Source: Spirosoma sp. SC4-14
GTDB taxonomy: Bacteria > Bacteroidota > Bacteroidia > Cytophagales > Spirosomataceae
DNA length: 64,000 nucleotides
Reading direction: 5' to 3'
Assembly: GCF_037201965.1 (NCBI RefSeq)
Contig: NZ_CP147518.1
Location: forward strand, 2,727,001-2,791,000
Made by a program: the position numbers and the translations under genes. The notes beneath the pieces are model-generated. The model saw nothing but the letters and a program-made list of their open reading frames with translations, was not told the DNA's origin and ran no database searches. Shown piece by piece: positions 17,653 through 26,976 of the stretch (the first letter of the stretch is position 1; each line of letters starts with the position of its first letter).

Positions 17653-19749
17653 ATGTACAAAATCGGTATTGATATAGGAGGTACGTTTACTGATCTGGTT
17701 CTGCTGAACGATACAACGGGTGAGCTGGTGTTTGGCAAAACCCTGACTACCTACCATAACCCCGCTGGTGGCATTATAACCGGCATTACCGATTTGCTGA
17801 ACCGGGCTGAACTGCACCTGAACGATATTGATATGATTGTTCATGGAACCACGTTGGTAACGAATGCCATTTTTGAGCGAAAAGGAGCAAAAACCGGGTT
17901 AATCACCACACGCGGATTTGAAGATGTACTGGAAATCGGGCGCGAATACCGATACGATATATATGATCTTCAGATAACAATGCCCGATCCGCTGATTCCC
18001 CGCAACCTCCGTTTGGGTATTACAGAGCGAATCGATTTTCAGGGCAATGTGCTGACACCGTTGCTGGAGACCGAGATAGCTTCTGTGGTTGATGAGCTTG
18101 TTGGCAAAGGGGTGCAGGCCATTGCGGTGTGTCTGCTTCAGTCGTTTGCCAATCCAGTTCACGAACGGAGAGTCGGTGATTTTATTCAACGGCATTATCC
18201 GGCTATTTCGGTTAGTTTATCGGTCGATATTATGCCCGAAATTCGGGAATATGAGCGTACATCAACTACTGTCTTAAACGCCTATGTACAACCCCTGATC
18301 GATCGGTATTTCAATGCGTTGCAGAATCAGCTTACGGCTTTAGGGTTTAAGGGAGCCGTCAGGATTATGGTGTCGAACGGTCGGCTGACCACGCTCGGCG
18401 AAGCGCAGCGAAAACCCATTCAGCTTCTGGAGTCCGGACCGGCTGGGGGGGCGATGGCAGGTGTATTTTTTGGGAAGCTTACGGGCCATACCGACATTGC
18501 TACGTTCGATATGGGCGGTACGACGGCAAAAACCTCACTCATATTTAACCATCAGCCCGAAATTACCAATGAATTTGAGGCTGCCAGAGTCCGGCGATTT
18601 AAGCAGGGATCTGGGTTACCGGTTCGGATACCGGTAATTGATATCAATGAAATTGGGGCAGGAGGGAGCAGTATAGCCTATGTAGATAAATTAGGCTTAC
18701 TCAAAGTGGGTCCCGAAAGTGCAACATCGGACCCCGGTCCTGCCTGCTATGGCCGAGGAGGGACACGCCCTACTGTAACAGATTGTGATTTGCTGTTGGG
18801 GTACCTGAACGAAGCATTTTTTCTGGGGGGAACTATCCGTCTGGACAAGGAAGCTGCTCAACAGGCAATCGAAGAACATATTGCCCGACCGCTCGGTATT
18901 AGTGTTCAGCAGGCTGCCATGGGCGTTCACCGGATTGTTAACGAAAACATGGCGAATGCGGCTCGGGTGCATATTCTCGACAAAGGCCATGATCCTCGTA
19001 ACTATAGTTTACTGGCTTTTGGTGGAGCAGGCCCTGTTCATGCATTCGATGTTGCCCGACTGCTGGGTTCTCCAGAGCTTATTATCCCAACGGGAGCAGG
19101 TGTAGCGTCGGCCTTAGGGTTTCTGGTATCGCCTACCGCCTACGAATGCGTACGTAGCTATGTAAATCATGTTGCCTCAATTGACTGGATTCGCCTGAAC
19201 GATCTGTTGGCCGAAATGGAAGAAGAAGGGTATGCGTTTCTGGAAAAAGCCGGACACAAGTCGGCTGATGCCATGGTTAGCCGGTCGGCAGGGATGCGCT
19301 ACGTTGGACAGGGGCACGAAATTGCCGTAAAGATTCCAAACGGAATATTGTCGGCGGTCTCGGCCGAAGAAATAGAAGCTAATTTTCGGGAAGAGTATGA
19401 GCTTCGGTTTGGCCGAACCATCGCTAAAGCCGCCATTGAGGCCGTAAGCTGGCGCGTAATTGTCAGTTGCCCTTCAGTATTGTTTAAGCCCAAGCAGCGG
19501 GAAATCAATACAACCTATCGGATCGGCGACCGTGATTTTTCGGGACTGAAAGGCTACCGGCAAGTGTATTATATGGGCGACGACGTTCCGTGTGCCTGTC
19601 CGGTTTATGATCGGTATAAAATTCGTCCGAACGATTATTTGTCGGGGCCTGTAATCATTGAAGAAATAGAATCTACTGTTGTCATTGGCCGTCATGCGTA
19701 TGTTCGTATGGACGAACACCGAAACCTGATTGTCAGTCTGCGACGCTGA
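17653..19749 (+). CDS. Hydantoinase A / N-methylhydantoinase-type ATPase subunit
   Basis: 698 codons from ATG at 17653, which puts the conserved KIGIDIGGTFTDLVL at residue 3; an upstream TTG is less likely. It has the hydantoinase/oxoprolinase N-terminal domain (phosphate-binding GIDIGGTFTD), HGTTLVTNAIFERKGA, the actin-like second half (ESGPAGGAMAG, FDMGGTTAKTS), DPGPACYGRGG and LLAFGGAGPVHA. The family uses ATP to activate a lactam, cyclic amide or carbonyl substrate (5-oxoproline, N-methylhydantoin, acetone). The B subunit gene follows 31 bp after the stop. Substrate cannot be assigned; a fused homologue of the same family is at 35531-39355. Confidence 0.92.
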   Translation: MYKIGIDIGGTFTDLVLLNDTTGELVFGKTLTTYHNPAGGIITGITDLLNRAELHLNDIDMIVHGTTLVTNAIFERKGAKTGLITTRGFEDVLEIGREYRYDIYDLQITMPDPLIPRNLRLGITERIDFQGNVLTPLLETEIASVVDELVGKGVQAIAVCLLQSFANPVHERRVGDFIQRHYPAISVSLSVDIMPEIREYERTSTTVLNAYVQPLIDRYFNALQNQLTALGFKGAVRIMVSNGRLTTLGEAQRKPIQLLESGPAGGAMAGVFFGKLTGHTDIATFDMGGTTAKTSLIFNHQPEITNEFEAARVRRFKQGSGLPVRIPVIDINEIGAGGSSIAYVDKLGLLKVGPESATSDPGPACYGRGGTRPTVTDCDLLLGYLNEAFFLGGTIRLDKEAAQQAIEEHIARPLGISVQQAAMGVHRIVNENMANAARVHILDKGHDPRNYSLLAFGGAGPVHAFDVARLLGSPELIIPTGAGVASALGFLVSPTAYECVRSYVNHVASIDWIRLNDLLAEMEEEGYAFLEKAGHKSADAMVSRSAGMRYVGQGHEIAVKIPNGILSAVSAEEIEANFREEYELRFGRTIAKAAIEAVSWRVIVSCPSVLFKPKQREINTTYRIGDRDFSGLKGYRQVYYMGDDVPCACPVYDRYKIRPNDYLSGPVIIEEIESTVVIGRHAYVRMDEHRNLIVSLRR

Positions 19750-19780
19750 TAAAAAAAGCCATAGACCCTATGTTGTAGTC

Positions 19781-21451
19781 ATGGAATCGACCGAAAGCCT
19801 GAATACCTATGATGCTATCACCCTAAGCATCCTCTGGGCACGACTCGTTGCTATTGTCGACGAAGCCGGAACAATACTACGGCGAACGTCTTTCTCGACC
19901 GGCACCCGTGAGTCCAGCGATTTCGCCATTGTATTGATGGATACTGACGGAAACTCACTGGCTCAGTCGACCACCAGCGTGCCTTCATTTATGGGAGTTC
20001 TGCCGATGCTGGTTCGATCCTTACTAGCCGGTAATTTCCCATTAGCAAAGTGGCAACCTGGCGACGTGGTAATTACAAACGACCCGTGGTTATGTGCCGG
20101 GGCGAAAGCGGATGTCGGGATTATTGCTCCTGTTTTCCGGTCGCAAAGTGATTTCGGTGACATAAAACTGATTGGTTTCATGGGATGCGTTGCCCACTCG
20201 CCCGACATGGGCGGAATACTCTGGGGAGCTGGCGCTCGTGATCTATATGAAGAAGGCTTGCTAATTCCGCCTGTTAAATTATATGAATCTGGTAATCAGA
20301 ATCAATTGATTCTGACACTTATTGAGGCCAATGTGCGGGCTCCGCAACAAACCATCGGCGATATTCGGGCGCAGGTGTCAGCCATTGAGCAGGGCGTTCG
20401 TTCGCTGATGCGCATGATGGACGAATACCAGATGGATAATCTTGAGCCATTGGCCCGGCAAATTCTCGACGCATCGGAGCGGGCAATGCGTGAGGCAATC
20501 CGAAAAGCACCTGATGGGCAGTACCACTATTTTTATCCGATTGATGGGGATGGACTCAATGAGCCTGCGTTTATCAACTGCCTGGTTCAGATTCAGGACG
20601 ATGAAATTACGGTCGATTATGATGGCACGTCGGGCGTTCATTCATTAGCAATCAATGCTGCTTTTAATTATGTGTATGCCTATACAACGTACCCGATCAT
20701 TTGCGTTTTTAGCCCCGACGTACCCAGTAATGAAGGCGCATTGCGTCCCATTCGGGTTTCTGCCCCTATAGGTTCATTACTCAATGCACAACCTCCTGCT
20801 CCATTAGGCGCTCGCTATATAACGGGCAATTTATTACAGGCTCCGCTTTTCGGAGCTTTGGCGCAGGCTGTTCCTGACTTAGTACAGGCCGATAGTGGTT
20901 CTGCCTGCTGGAGTATAGTTCTGCACGGACAGCGGGAAATTCCCGTAAAAACAAAAACTGGGGTCGAAACGCAAAAGATCGAATTTGTAGAATATTGTTT
21001 CCTGAATGGTGGCTACGGTGCTCGTCCGACCAAAGATGGTGTTAATGTATTGAGTTTCCCGACAAATGTAGCAAACGTGCCAATTGAAGTGCTGGAACGA
21101 AATGCTCCCATATTGATAACCGAAAAATCGTTGAGGCCAGGCACGGGAGGAGCCGGTAAATTTCGTGGAGGGTTAGGACAAGTTTTTTCGTTTAAGATGG
21201 TTGGTACTGACCCTATTACAGTGTCTATTCTGACAGAAAAAACAAAGACCGTTGCCCATGGAATGCTAGGTGGAGAACCGGGAGCAGCGGGAGCCATCAT
21301 TAGCAATCGGAAATTACCTCCCAAGGGACTTGCCCGGCTCTATGCGGGCGATGAAATCACGCTGCAACTACCGGGTGGGGGCGGATATGGATTGGCATCG
21401 GAGCGCGACCCGGTAGCCACTCGCCGGGATAATGAATTAGGCTATAGCTGA
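19781..21451 (+). CDS. Hydantoinase B subunit
   Basis: 556 codons from ATG at 19781; an alternative TTG at 19730 would overlap the A-subunit gene. Family features: LVAIVDEAGTILRRTSFS, RESSDFAIVLMDTDG, PGDVVITNDPWLCAGAK, GFMGCVAHSPDMGG, PEVRVSAPIGS-like middle and the C-terminal RPGTGGAGKFRGGLGQVF ... LPGGGGYG. It is the usual catalytic partner of hydantoinase A in ATP-dependent opening of cyclic amides. The usual HxxDIGG of the family reads HSPDMGG, which keeps the His and Asp. Directly followed by the methyltransferase gene (76 bp). Confidence 0.92.
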   Translation: MESTESLNTYDAITLSILWARLVAIVDEAGTILRRTSFSTGTRESSDFAIVLMDTDGNSLAQSTTSVPSFMGVLPMLVRSLLAGNFPLAKWQPGDVVITNDPWLCAGAKADVGIIAPVFRSQSDFGDIKLIGFMGCVAHSPDMGGILWGAGARDLYEEGLLIPPVKLYESGNQNQLILTLIEANVRAPQQTIGDIRAQVSAIEQGVRSLMRMMDEYQMDNLEPLARQILDASERAMREAIRKAPDGQYHYFYPIDGDGLNEPAFINCLVQIQDDEITVDYDGTSGVHSLAINAAFNYVYAYTTYPIICVFSPDVPSNEGALRPIRVSAPIGSLLNAQPPAPLGARYITGNLLQAPLFGALAQAVPDLVQADSGSACWSIVLHGQREIPVKTKTGVETQKIEFVEYCFLNGGYGARPTKDGVNVLSFPTNVANVPIEVLERNAPILITEKSLRPGTGGAGKFRGGLGQVFSFKMVGTDPITVSILTEKTKTVAHGMLGGEPGAAGAIISNRKLPPKGLARLYAGDEITLQLPGGGGYGLASERDPVATRRDNELGYS

Positions 21452-21527
21452 CCATAGCTTAAGTCTATCTTAAACCTTTCGGTAAGCCGTCAGTTTATTT
21501 GCAGGAGCACATAAACGGAAAAGATTG

Positions 21528-22733
21528 ATGAACGACGATAGGGCCATACTGTATAACCTGCCGCCTGTCTACAATCGTGTTGAAAAGCATGGTGCTTTTC
21601 CTGATATATCACACGACGAGACTGCCCGTTTCAATTTTCTGACCGGTTTGAACCGTCACCTGAATCGGATTGTAGAACCAGGGGTTAAAGCTATTTTTGA
21701 GAAGCGCGTAAGGCCTCGATTTGAAGCGCAGACTGGGCGTCTGTTTACCACCGCCGACGAAATTCAGGAGATGATGATGCAGGATTCTCAGTATCAAGTT
21801 GGCAGCGCGCTACGCCGGTCTACGATTGAAATGATTCAGCAGGCGACGCGCTCGGTGGTTTTGCGCCAGATTGATGAGTTGGCAGAAAAAGCGCGGTACT
21901 ATAATAACCAGCGTCCGGAAACACTCAAACTCAATCCGGCTGTAGAGATTCCCTGCTATCTGAGTGTTATTGATCAGGGCTGCATGCCGGGTAGTTATTA
22001 TACCGAATACGGCAACGACGATGTAACGAATGCGGCAAACTATGATGCTGGGCAGTTTCTTATAACGGATGGACGCTTGGGGAAGCTTTCAGACGGTATT
22101 GGCCGGGGTTTGGTTCAGTGGCTACGGCTTAACTATCCGACCTTTAGCCCAAAACAAATCCTCGACATTGGCTGTGGTAGTGGTTATCAAACATTACCAG
22201 TAGCTATGGGGTATCCTGATGCCGACATAATTGGGGTTGATGTTAGTGCCCCAATGCTGCGCTATGGTCATGCCCGTATGGTAGCGTTGGGTGTTGATAA
22301 GGTAACGTTCTGGCAAGCCAATGCCGAGCAATTGCCTTTTGTCGATAATTCATTCGATCTGGTTTTTACGACAAGATTTTTGCACGAGATTCCGGCAAAT
22401 TCGGTCGAGGCAATCATTCAGGAAATTTACCGGATACTAAAACCCAATGGCTTAATGCTTCATATCGATCAGGCTGGCAATGCAGAAGCTATTCCTTTAT
22501 TTGATCAGTTTGTGCATAATTGGCGAGCCCTGACCAACAACGAACTTTTTAGCCTGGATATACCCCAAAGAAACATTGTAAAATGGCTTCACTCGGGCGG
22601 TTTTGCCGAAAGAGATCGACTGCAATTTGGTATAGAGGTCATAAATGACTTTGCTGGAAAGAGTACACCCATCGAAGCAGGAGCTGAGCGTGTGGCACCT
22701 CTGATTCAGCATGTTTTTGGTGGCTGGAAGTGA
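21528..22733 (+). CDS. SAM-dependent methyltransferase with unrecognised N-terminal half
   Basis: 401 codons from ATG at 21528. The C-terminal half (from about 205) is a class I methyltransferase: motif I ILDIGCGSGYQTLP near 212-225, acidic end of strand 2 (IIGVDVS), VTFWQANAEQLPF, FDLVFTTRFLHE and ILKPNGLMLHIDQ. The first 200 residues are helical and not recognised (e.g. EKRVRPRFEAQTGR, MIQQATRSVVLRQIDELAEKA) and may bind the acceptor substrate or form a partner interface. Position right after hydantoinase A/B suggests it acts on the same metabolite. Methyl acceptor unknown. Confidence 0.85.
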   Translation: MNDDRAILYNLPPVYNRVEKHGAFPDISHDETARFNFLTGLNRHLNRIVEPGVKAIFEKRVRPRFEAQTGRLFTTADEIQEMMMQDSQYQVGSALRRSTIEMIQQATRSVVLRQIDELAEKARYYNNQRPETLKLNPAVEIPCYLSVIDQGCMPGSYYTEYGNDDVTNAANYDAGQFLITDGRLGKLSDGIGRGLVQWLRLNYPTFSPKQILDIGCGSGYQTLPVAMGYPDADIIGVDVSAPMLRYGHARMVALGVDKVTFWQANAEQLPFVDNSFDLVFTTRFLHEIPANSVEAIIQEIYRILKPNGLMLHIDQAGNAEAIPLFDQFVHNWRALTNNELFSLDIPQRNIVKWLHSGGFAERDRLQFGIEVINDFAGKSTPIEAGAERVAPLIQHVFGGWK

Positions 22734-22808
22734 ATGCCAGGAGGCAATTATTGCCTTCTGCGAAAACTTTTTATCGATATGGCAAACAAATTATCATAAA
22801 CTGCAATT

Positions 22809-23180
22809 ATGATTAATAACATTACACTTTCCGGAGCCAGAGCCAAAGGGCCACGGCCTTATAGTTTAGGCGATAGATCTCTGGAAGATGCACTGAATAT
22901 TATAATGGCACTGGCTGGTGAGCTGGCCGTTGTTCGTGAACGTTTAGACACGCTCGAACGATTACTTGAGCAAAAAGGGGTGGTTTTGCCGGAAGAAGTT
23001 GACCAGTTTGTTCCAACGTATGACCAGGAAAAAAAACGTCAGCAATGGCAGGCCGATTATATAGCGCGAATCCTTCGTATCGTACAACAGGAACTGGAAG
23101 CTATCCAACAACCGACCCTTAATAACTCTAATATGAAAGAAATCTTAGAAGAATTGGGAATAAGTCAGGAAATTGATTGA
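22809..23180 (+). CDS. Small coiled-coil protein of the hydantoinase cluster
   Basis: 123 codons from ATG at 22809, 75 bp after the methyltransferase. I know no family for it. The opening 25 residues are Gly/Arg-rich (SGARAKGPRPYSLGDRS); residues about 25-58 form a predicted amphipathic coiled coil (ALAGELAVVRERLDTLERLL) and a second helix runs from about 75 to 98 (WQADYIARILRIVQQELEAI). It could be a subunit or scaffold for the neighbouring enzymes. Same strand and spacing as the preceding genes, so likely part of the operon. Confidence 0.6.
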   Translation: MINNITLSGARAKGPRPYSLGDRSLEDALNIIMALAGELAVVRERLDTLERLLEQKGVVLPEEVDQFVPTYDQEKKRQQWQADYIARILRIVQQELEAIQQPTLNNSNMKEILEELGISQEID

Positions 23181-23183
23181 TGT

Positions 23184-23306
23184 ATGAAATCTTTTGTTGG
23201 CGAATTAACAGTTAATACCTATAATTGGACGATCAAATACTATTGGTCGTTTAAGGTTACAAAGGGCGAGTATTACAAAAGAAACATACCAATGGAACCT
23301 ACTTAA
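23184..23306 (+). CDS. Possible 40-codon peptide gene
   Basis: ATG at 23184 lies 3 bp after the stop of the coiled-coil gene and opens a 40-codon frame ending TAA at 23304. The peptide is rich in Tyr, Trp and Lys (TVNTYNWTIKYYWSFKVTK). Tight coupling to the preceding stop argues for translation; the small size and the lack of any known family argue against. It might be a chance ORF at the end of the operon, or a short accessory or precursor peptide. Confidence 0.3.
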   Translation: MKSFVGELTVNTYNWTIKYYWSFKVTKGEYYKRNIPMEPT

Positions 23307-23702
23307 CAGGTAGCCATCCATTCTTGTTTTTTTGAAAATATTATCCACACTCGATCATAAATTTTCCAACCGATATCTGTTTTTTAGAGTCTTGTTTTAA
23401 CGGATTGGACTAAGACTTTTAGAGAATAGGTAAAGTCAGTGATCAGCCTCTTTTAAGAAAAAAACAACATTTTACGTTTAACCAGATTAACTGTGTGCTA
23501 AAAGTTATAATAATTTTGTGTGGCAACTTAAGCATTAATCCGTCCTATAGTTGCTTGCAGAATCTTATAATATAGGCACTTAGTTAGAAGAGTAACAAAA
23601 GTTGTTCATTACCTGAGTTGGCCGTTACATAAGTTTCTTGAATGGCTTTTGGGAGAATTAAAGTTTAGTTTGAAACATTGCGTCAAAATTAATTACGTAC
23701 CT
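23307..23702. other. Intergenic region upstream of the outer-membrane protein gene
   Basis: About 400 AT-rich bases with no gene seen. TAATTTTG at 23511-23518 matches the TAnnTTTG -7 element, but no TTTG is found at the right distance. If used, it would give a leader of about 180 nt before the ATG at 23703. Confidence 0.35.
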
Positions 23703-25712
23703 ATGCGAACATTTATCCAACGACACCCCCTGCGGATGCTGGCTGGACTCGTGTTGCTGAGTTTTGCTGCCCCTTATGGCACAATGGCCCAACAGGCCGA
23801 TACTGTCCGGGCTAATACCCGAACCACCAATTACCAACGAGAGAATATCTATCGTTTGGGCAAAGGAGTCTATACTGATACACTACGTCGGGATGATTTC
23901 AAAGCTCAGGCAAGTGACGTTGCTGAGTTGGATGATTGCGACACTACCTTCCAAACATTTATTCTCGTACGGCGTTTGTCGCCCTGGCGGATTGGTCTTT
24001 TCGCCGGGCCTAACTTCGCTTATTGCGGTACGTGGGAAAATACGTTTGGTCCCAACAAACGGGATAAGACTCTCTACAATGGAGCCGGATTTAATATTAC
24101 GGCTACCGTTCAGTATTTTCTGACGCCAGCAACCCGTCGGCTTCGTTTTGCCGTAGGGTCTGTATTTGGGTATCAAAATTATATTACCCGAAATATTTAT
24201 CGGGATTACCTCTATGGTCTGGCAGCCGCTCAGGGTGTTACTCAGGATCAGGTAACCATCAAGCAACGGGCTTCGGAAGATATGTTCCTGACCGTTGGGC
24301 CAGCTTTAACATTTACGCTGGCACGGAGCCGTAAGAATCCGGATGCAACGACGTTTATTGAAGCAGGTGCATACGGCGGACTTTTCCGTACCGAAGCTGC
24401 AACCATTGCGGCCTTCATTCCATCGCAGGGTAACATCATTCCAAGTGGCCCGCTGGTAACAGGTGGCCGACTGATTCGTTCGGTTAATCCAAGCTCAAAT
24501 CTGTATCACTTAGGAGCTATTGGTAATCTGGGTATTTTCTTCCCAATTGGTCGCAACAACTGGAACATTGGTATTCAGGGGCAGGGCTTTATTACGAAGC
24601 TGAACTACCTGATCGTTAATGGCCAGCAGGATGTTCTGTATGAGTTTAAACGGACTCACGGTGGTTTCAGCGCTGGTCTGGCACTTCGTAAAGGATTTGT
24701 CCAGAAAAAGCTGATTCCAAAAGCACCAACGGTTTGCCCAACCTGCGACTCGATTCCAGAACTCCAGGTGCAGTTTAATGGAAATACGCTCAAAGGTGTA
24801 TCGCTGGCTTATGTTGATGAGTCGAATGCTCAACAAATGCCTCCGGTTAATACATCGGCAGCCGCTCCTGTAATTAGCTGGCGCAGCACAACACCGAATC
24901 CGAAAAACGAAACCTTTACGGCTCGTCTGTACTATCGTCCGGATTCTGTGACAACAAGTGCTTCGGATATGGTGATTGCTCAACTGGAAAATACGACCGA
25001 TACCCAACTGACATTCCCAACAGCTTACTTCGCAAATGGGCAAATGGCTCCAGGGTTCTATTACGTAACCGTTCACAACCAGCAGTCGGCCAAGTGCGGC
25101 TCTTGTATGAGTGAAGTGGCTACCACGAGCTTCTCGGTTCTTCGGCCGCGTAAAGAAGTGGTTGAGTGCGAATATCGCCACCGTCTGGAGCGTCTGGAAG
25201 TATACTACCGCACTCCATATACGCGTGAAGTGGCTAATGTCTGCTACTGTAATGGAACAATCACGTCGGTTGGCGACACCGTTACTCGCCTGCGCTACCG
25301 TGGTCTGAACCGTCAACTGGCTACCAGCGCCATCGAATTCGATACCAACACGGTTATCCTGAACCTGCGCGATCTGCCAGGCGATCTGGCTCAGCAGCTA
25401 CAGGCTGAAAAAGCCAAAATCGAAAGCGGTAATGCGATTCGTTACAAAGGCCGTCGCGTTCGCCCACAGGTACAGTACTTCCGCGCGGTGTTCACCGTTA
25501 CGAAACTGCCATGCAACGGTCAGCCTGAACAGCCAGTTGGTAGCTTCAACACAACGATTAGCGACAACAGCTACTCGATCACTGATCTGAAGCCTCTGAC
25601 CGATGAGCAGAAAGCTAAATTGCTGGCACCCCCTGCACCTAAGAAAAAAGCAACACGTCGCCGGGCTGGTAACAGCGGTCGCCGGTCAGATGTAATGTTC
25701 GGTGTAGAATAA
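23703..25712 (+). CDS. Exported outer-membrane-barrel-like protein with Cys-bearing C-terminal region
   Basis: 669 codons from ATG at 23703, giving a clean signal peptide (MRTFIQRHPLRMLAGLVLLS ... TMAQ); a TTG 54 bases upstream is unlikely. Residues about 70-340 alternate as amphipathic strands with aromatic ends (RIGLFAGPNFAYCGTW, FNITATVQYFL, RLRFAVGSVFGYQNYI), like an outer-membrane beta-barrel. The rest carries paired cysteines (CPTCDS, KCGSCMSE, CYCNG) and immunoglobulin-like strands. It ends in a basic tail (KKKATRRRAGNSGRRSD). Many Arg codons in the C-terminal half are CGT, which suggests strong expression. No function assigned. A clear terminator follows. Confidence 0.7.
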   Translation: MRTFIQRHPLRMLAGLVLLSFAAPYGTMAQQADTVRANTRTTNYQRENIYRLGKGVYTDTLRRDDFKAQASDVAELDDCDTTFQTFILVRRLSPWRIGLFAGPNFAYCGTWENTFGPNKRDKTLYNGAGFNITATVQYFLTPATRRLRFAVGSVFGYQNYITRNIYRDYLYGLAAAQGVTQDQVTIKQRASEDMFLTVGPALTFTLARSRKNPDATTFIEAGAYGGLFRTEAATIAAFIPSQGNIIPSGPLVTGGRLIRSVNPSSNLYHLGAIGNLGIFFPIGRNNWNIGIQGQGFITKLNYLIVNGQQDVLYEFKRTHGGFSAGLALRKGFVQKKLIPKAPTVCPTCDSIPELQVQFNGNTLKGVSLAYVDESNAQQMPPVNTSAAAPVISWRSTTPNPKNETFTARLYYRPDSVTTSASDMVIAQLENTTDTQLTFPTAYFANGQMAPGFYYVTVHNQQSAKCGSCMSEVATTSFSVLRPRKEVVECEYRHRLERLEVYYRTPYTREVANVCYCNGTITSVGDTVTRLRYRGLNRQLATSAIEFDTNTVILNLRDLPGDLAQQLQAEKAKIESGNAIRYKGRRVRPQVQYFRAVFTVTKLPCNGQPEQPVGSFNTTISDNSYSITDLKPLTDEQKAKLLAPPAPKKKATRRRAGNSGRRSDVMFGVE

Positions 25713-25730
25713 TTAAAGCAACACGGAATG

Positions 25731-25765
25731 AAAAAGCCGGAAGCCAACGCTTCCGGCTTTTTTTT
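25731..25765 (+). terminator. Rho-independent terminator
   Basis: Stem AAAAAGCCGGAAGC (25731-25744), 4-nt loop, complementary arm GCTTCCGGCTTTTT and a T-run to 25765, 18 bp after the stop of the outer-membrane protein gene. Confidence 0.88.
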
Positions 25766-25926
25766 GCCTGAAATAAGGTAGGCCATCGGTCATGGGCCAG
25801 AGGCTGGCAGACGATTAGTGAGTTTGAATAATAAGTTTGTCGATGGCTATTGCTGGCTCTCGGGATCACTAACAGTAACAACTTTCTGATTCAGCTCTCC
25901 AGGCCAATGCACCACTACAAAAAGGA

Positions 25927-26943
25927 TCAACGTTTAACGATAGTAAAGGCAGCAATACCTTCAAACGATTTTACACGTTCGGTTCGTGCTCCTTTCGGTT
26001 TGGCAAAAACATAAAGCGTTAAATTGCCCTGCTGCGAAACAGGTATGCTCAGTTGATAAGTGTTGCCCAACCGCTTCGTGGTAAACAGGACATCAGTGGC
26101 TGTAGAGCCGCCTTGCCGCCCAATTGAACACATAAATTCAATGTCCTGATCATTACGGAATGAAAGGGTAAGGGTGTTTCCTGAACGAATCAGGCCGTTT
26201 TTAGGGAAATCAGGATCGAAGCCCAGCCTAAAATAGGTATCATACAGTTTCGGGAAGTGGTCGAACTGCGCTTTAGTGATCGAAGGCGACAGTAATTGCC
26301 AGCGTTGATCGAGTGGAAAATGATTGGCTGCAAAAGGGAGTGGCTCGGTCAGGAAGAAGAAATCGTTTGGATGCAGTTGCCCATCGGTTCCTACTTTTGC
26401 TGTTGTTTGCGCCCAGGCAATATCGAGCAAATACCAGTCACCATCGAGCTGAACGGCATTCCATTCGTGATCAATCTGAGCAATTGGCTGGCCCGCATCG
26501 CTATCGTTGGTGCGCGAGTACCCTTTGATTGTGACAACCGGAATACCCGTACGTCCCAGTATGTGTTTGAATAAAAGAGCAAAACCCGTACAAACCGCTC
26601 GGCGGTTCCGTAATGTTCGGTTCGCATAGTCTATTTCTGACGAATACCGCCGACCACTAAATGCTGATTCATCATAGCGTATGTGCGATGTGATCCAGGC
26701 ATATACCGAGCGGGCTTTAGCCAGATCAGTGCGAGCCGGAGACGTCAGGTAATCGCTCAGAGTCGTTAAGTTTTTAGCCGCTGATTCGGGAGCATTCCGG
26801 GCATACGTATCGATGGTGCTATAGTCAATTTCAACAAATTTCGATGGGCGGGGAATTCCGGGGCCAACTATGCTGCGAGCTGTAAAAGCTGGCGTAAAAA
26901 AAGAAAGAAAAGCCAGTATAGGCCAGATGATGTAGTTTCGCAT
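25927..26943 (-). CDS. Exported transglutaminase-like (cysteine protease fold) protein
   Basis: 338 codons from ATG at 26943, signal peptide ending near FTA. The transglutaminase core is clear: Cys118 in RRAVCTGFA, His159 in IDHEWNAVQ and Asp174 in WYLLDIAWAQ, with the preceding helix VYAWITSHIRYD typical of the family. The final 90 residues look like a beta-sandwich. Bacterial relatives act as peptidases or cross-linking enzymes in the envelope; substrate unknown. It diverges from the PPC-domain gene, whose start is only 33 bp away, so both promoters must overlap the neighbouring coding starts or be very compact. Confidence 0.85.
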   Translation of the reverse strand: MRNYIIWPILAFLSFFTPAFTARSIVGPGIPRPSKFVEIDYSTIDTYARNAPESAAKNLTTLSDYLTSPARTDLAKARSVYAWITSHIRYDESAFSGRRYSSEIDYANRTLRNRRAVCTGFALLFKHILGRTGIPVVTIKGYSRTNDSDAGQPIAQIDHEWNAVQLDGDWYLLDIAWAQTTAKVGTDGQLHPNDFFFLTEPLPFAANHFPLDQRWQLLSPSITKAQFDHFPKLYDTYFRLGFDPDFPKNGLIRSGNTLTLSFRNDQDIEFMCSIGRQGGSTATDVLFTTKRLGNTYQLSIPVSQQGNLTLYVFAKPKGARTERVKSFEGIAAFTIVKR

Positions 26944-26976
26944 TCCTCAGTTCAATCTCACAACCTGATAACATAA

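Noticed and set aside
17653-21451. Naming the A/B pair as acetone carboxylase or N-methylhydantoinase
   Set aside because: Family motifs do not separate these substrates and no acetone carboxylase gamma subunit is present.
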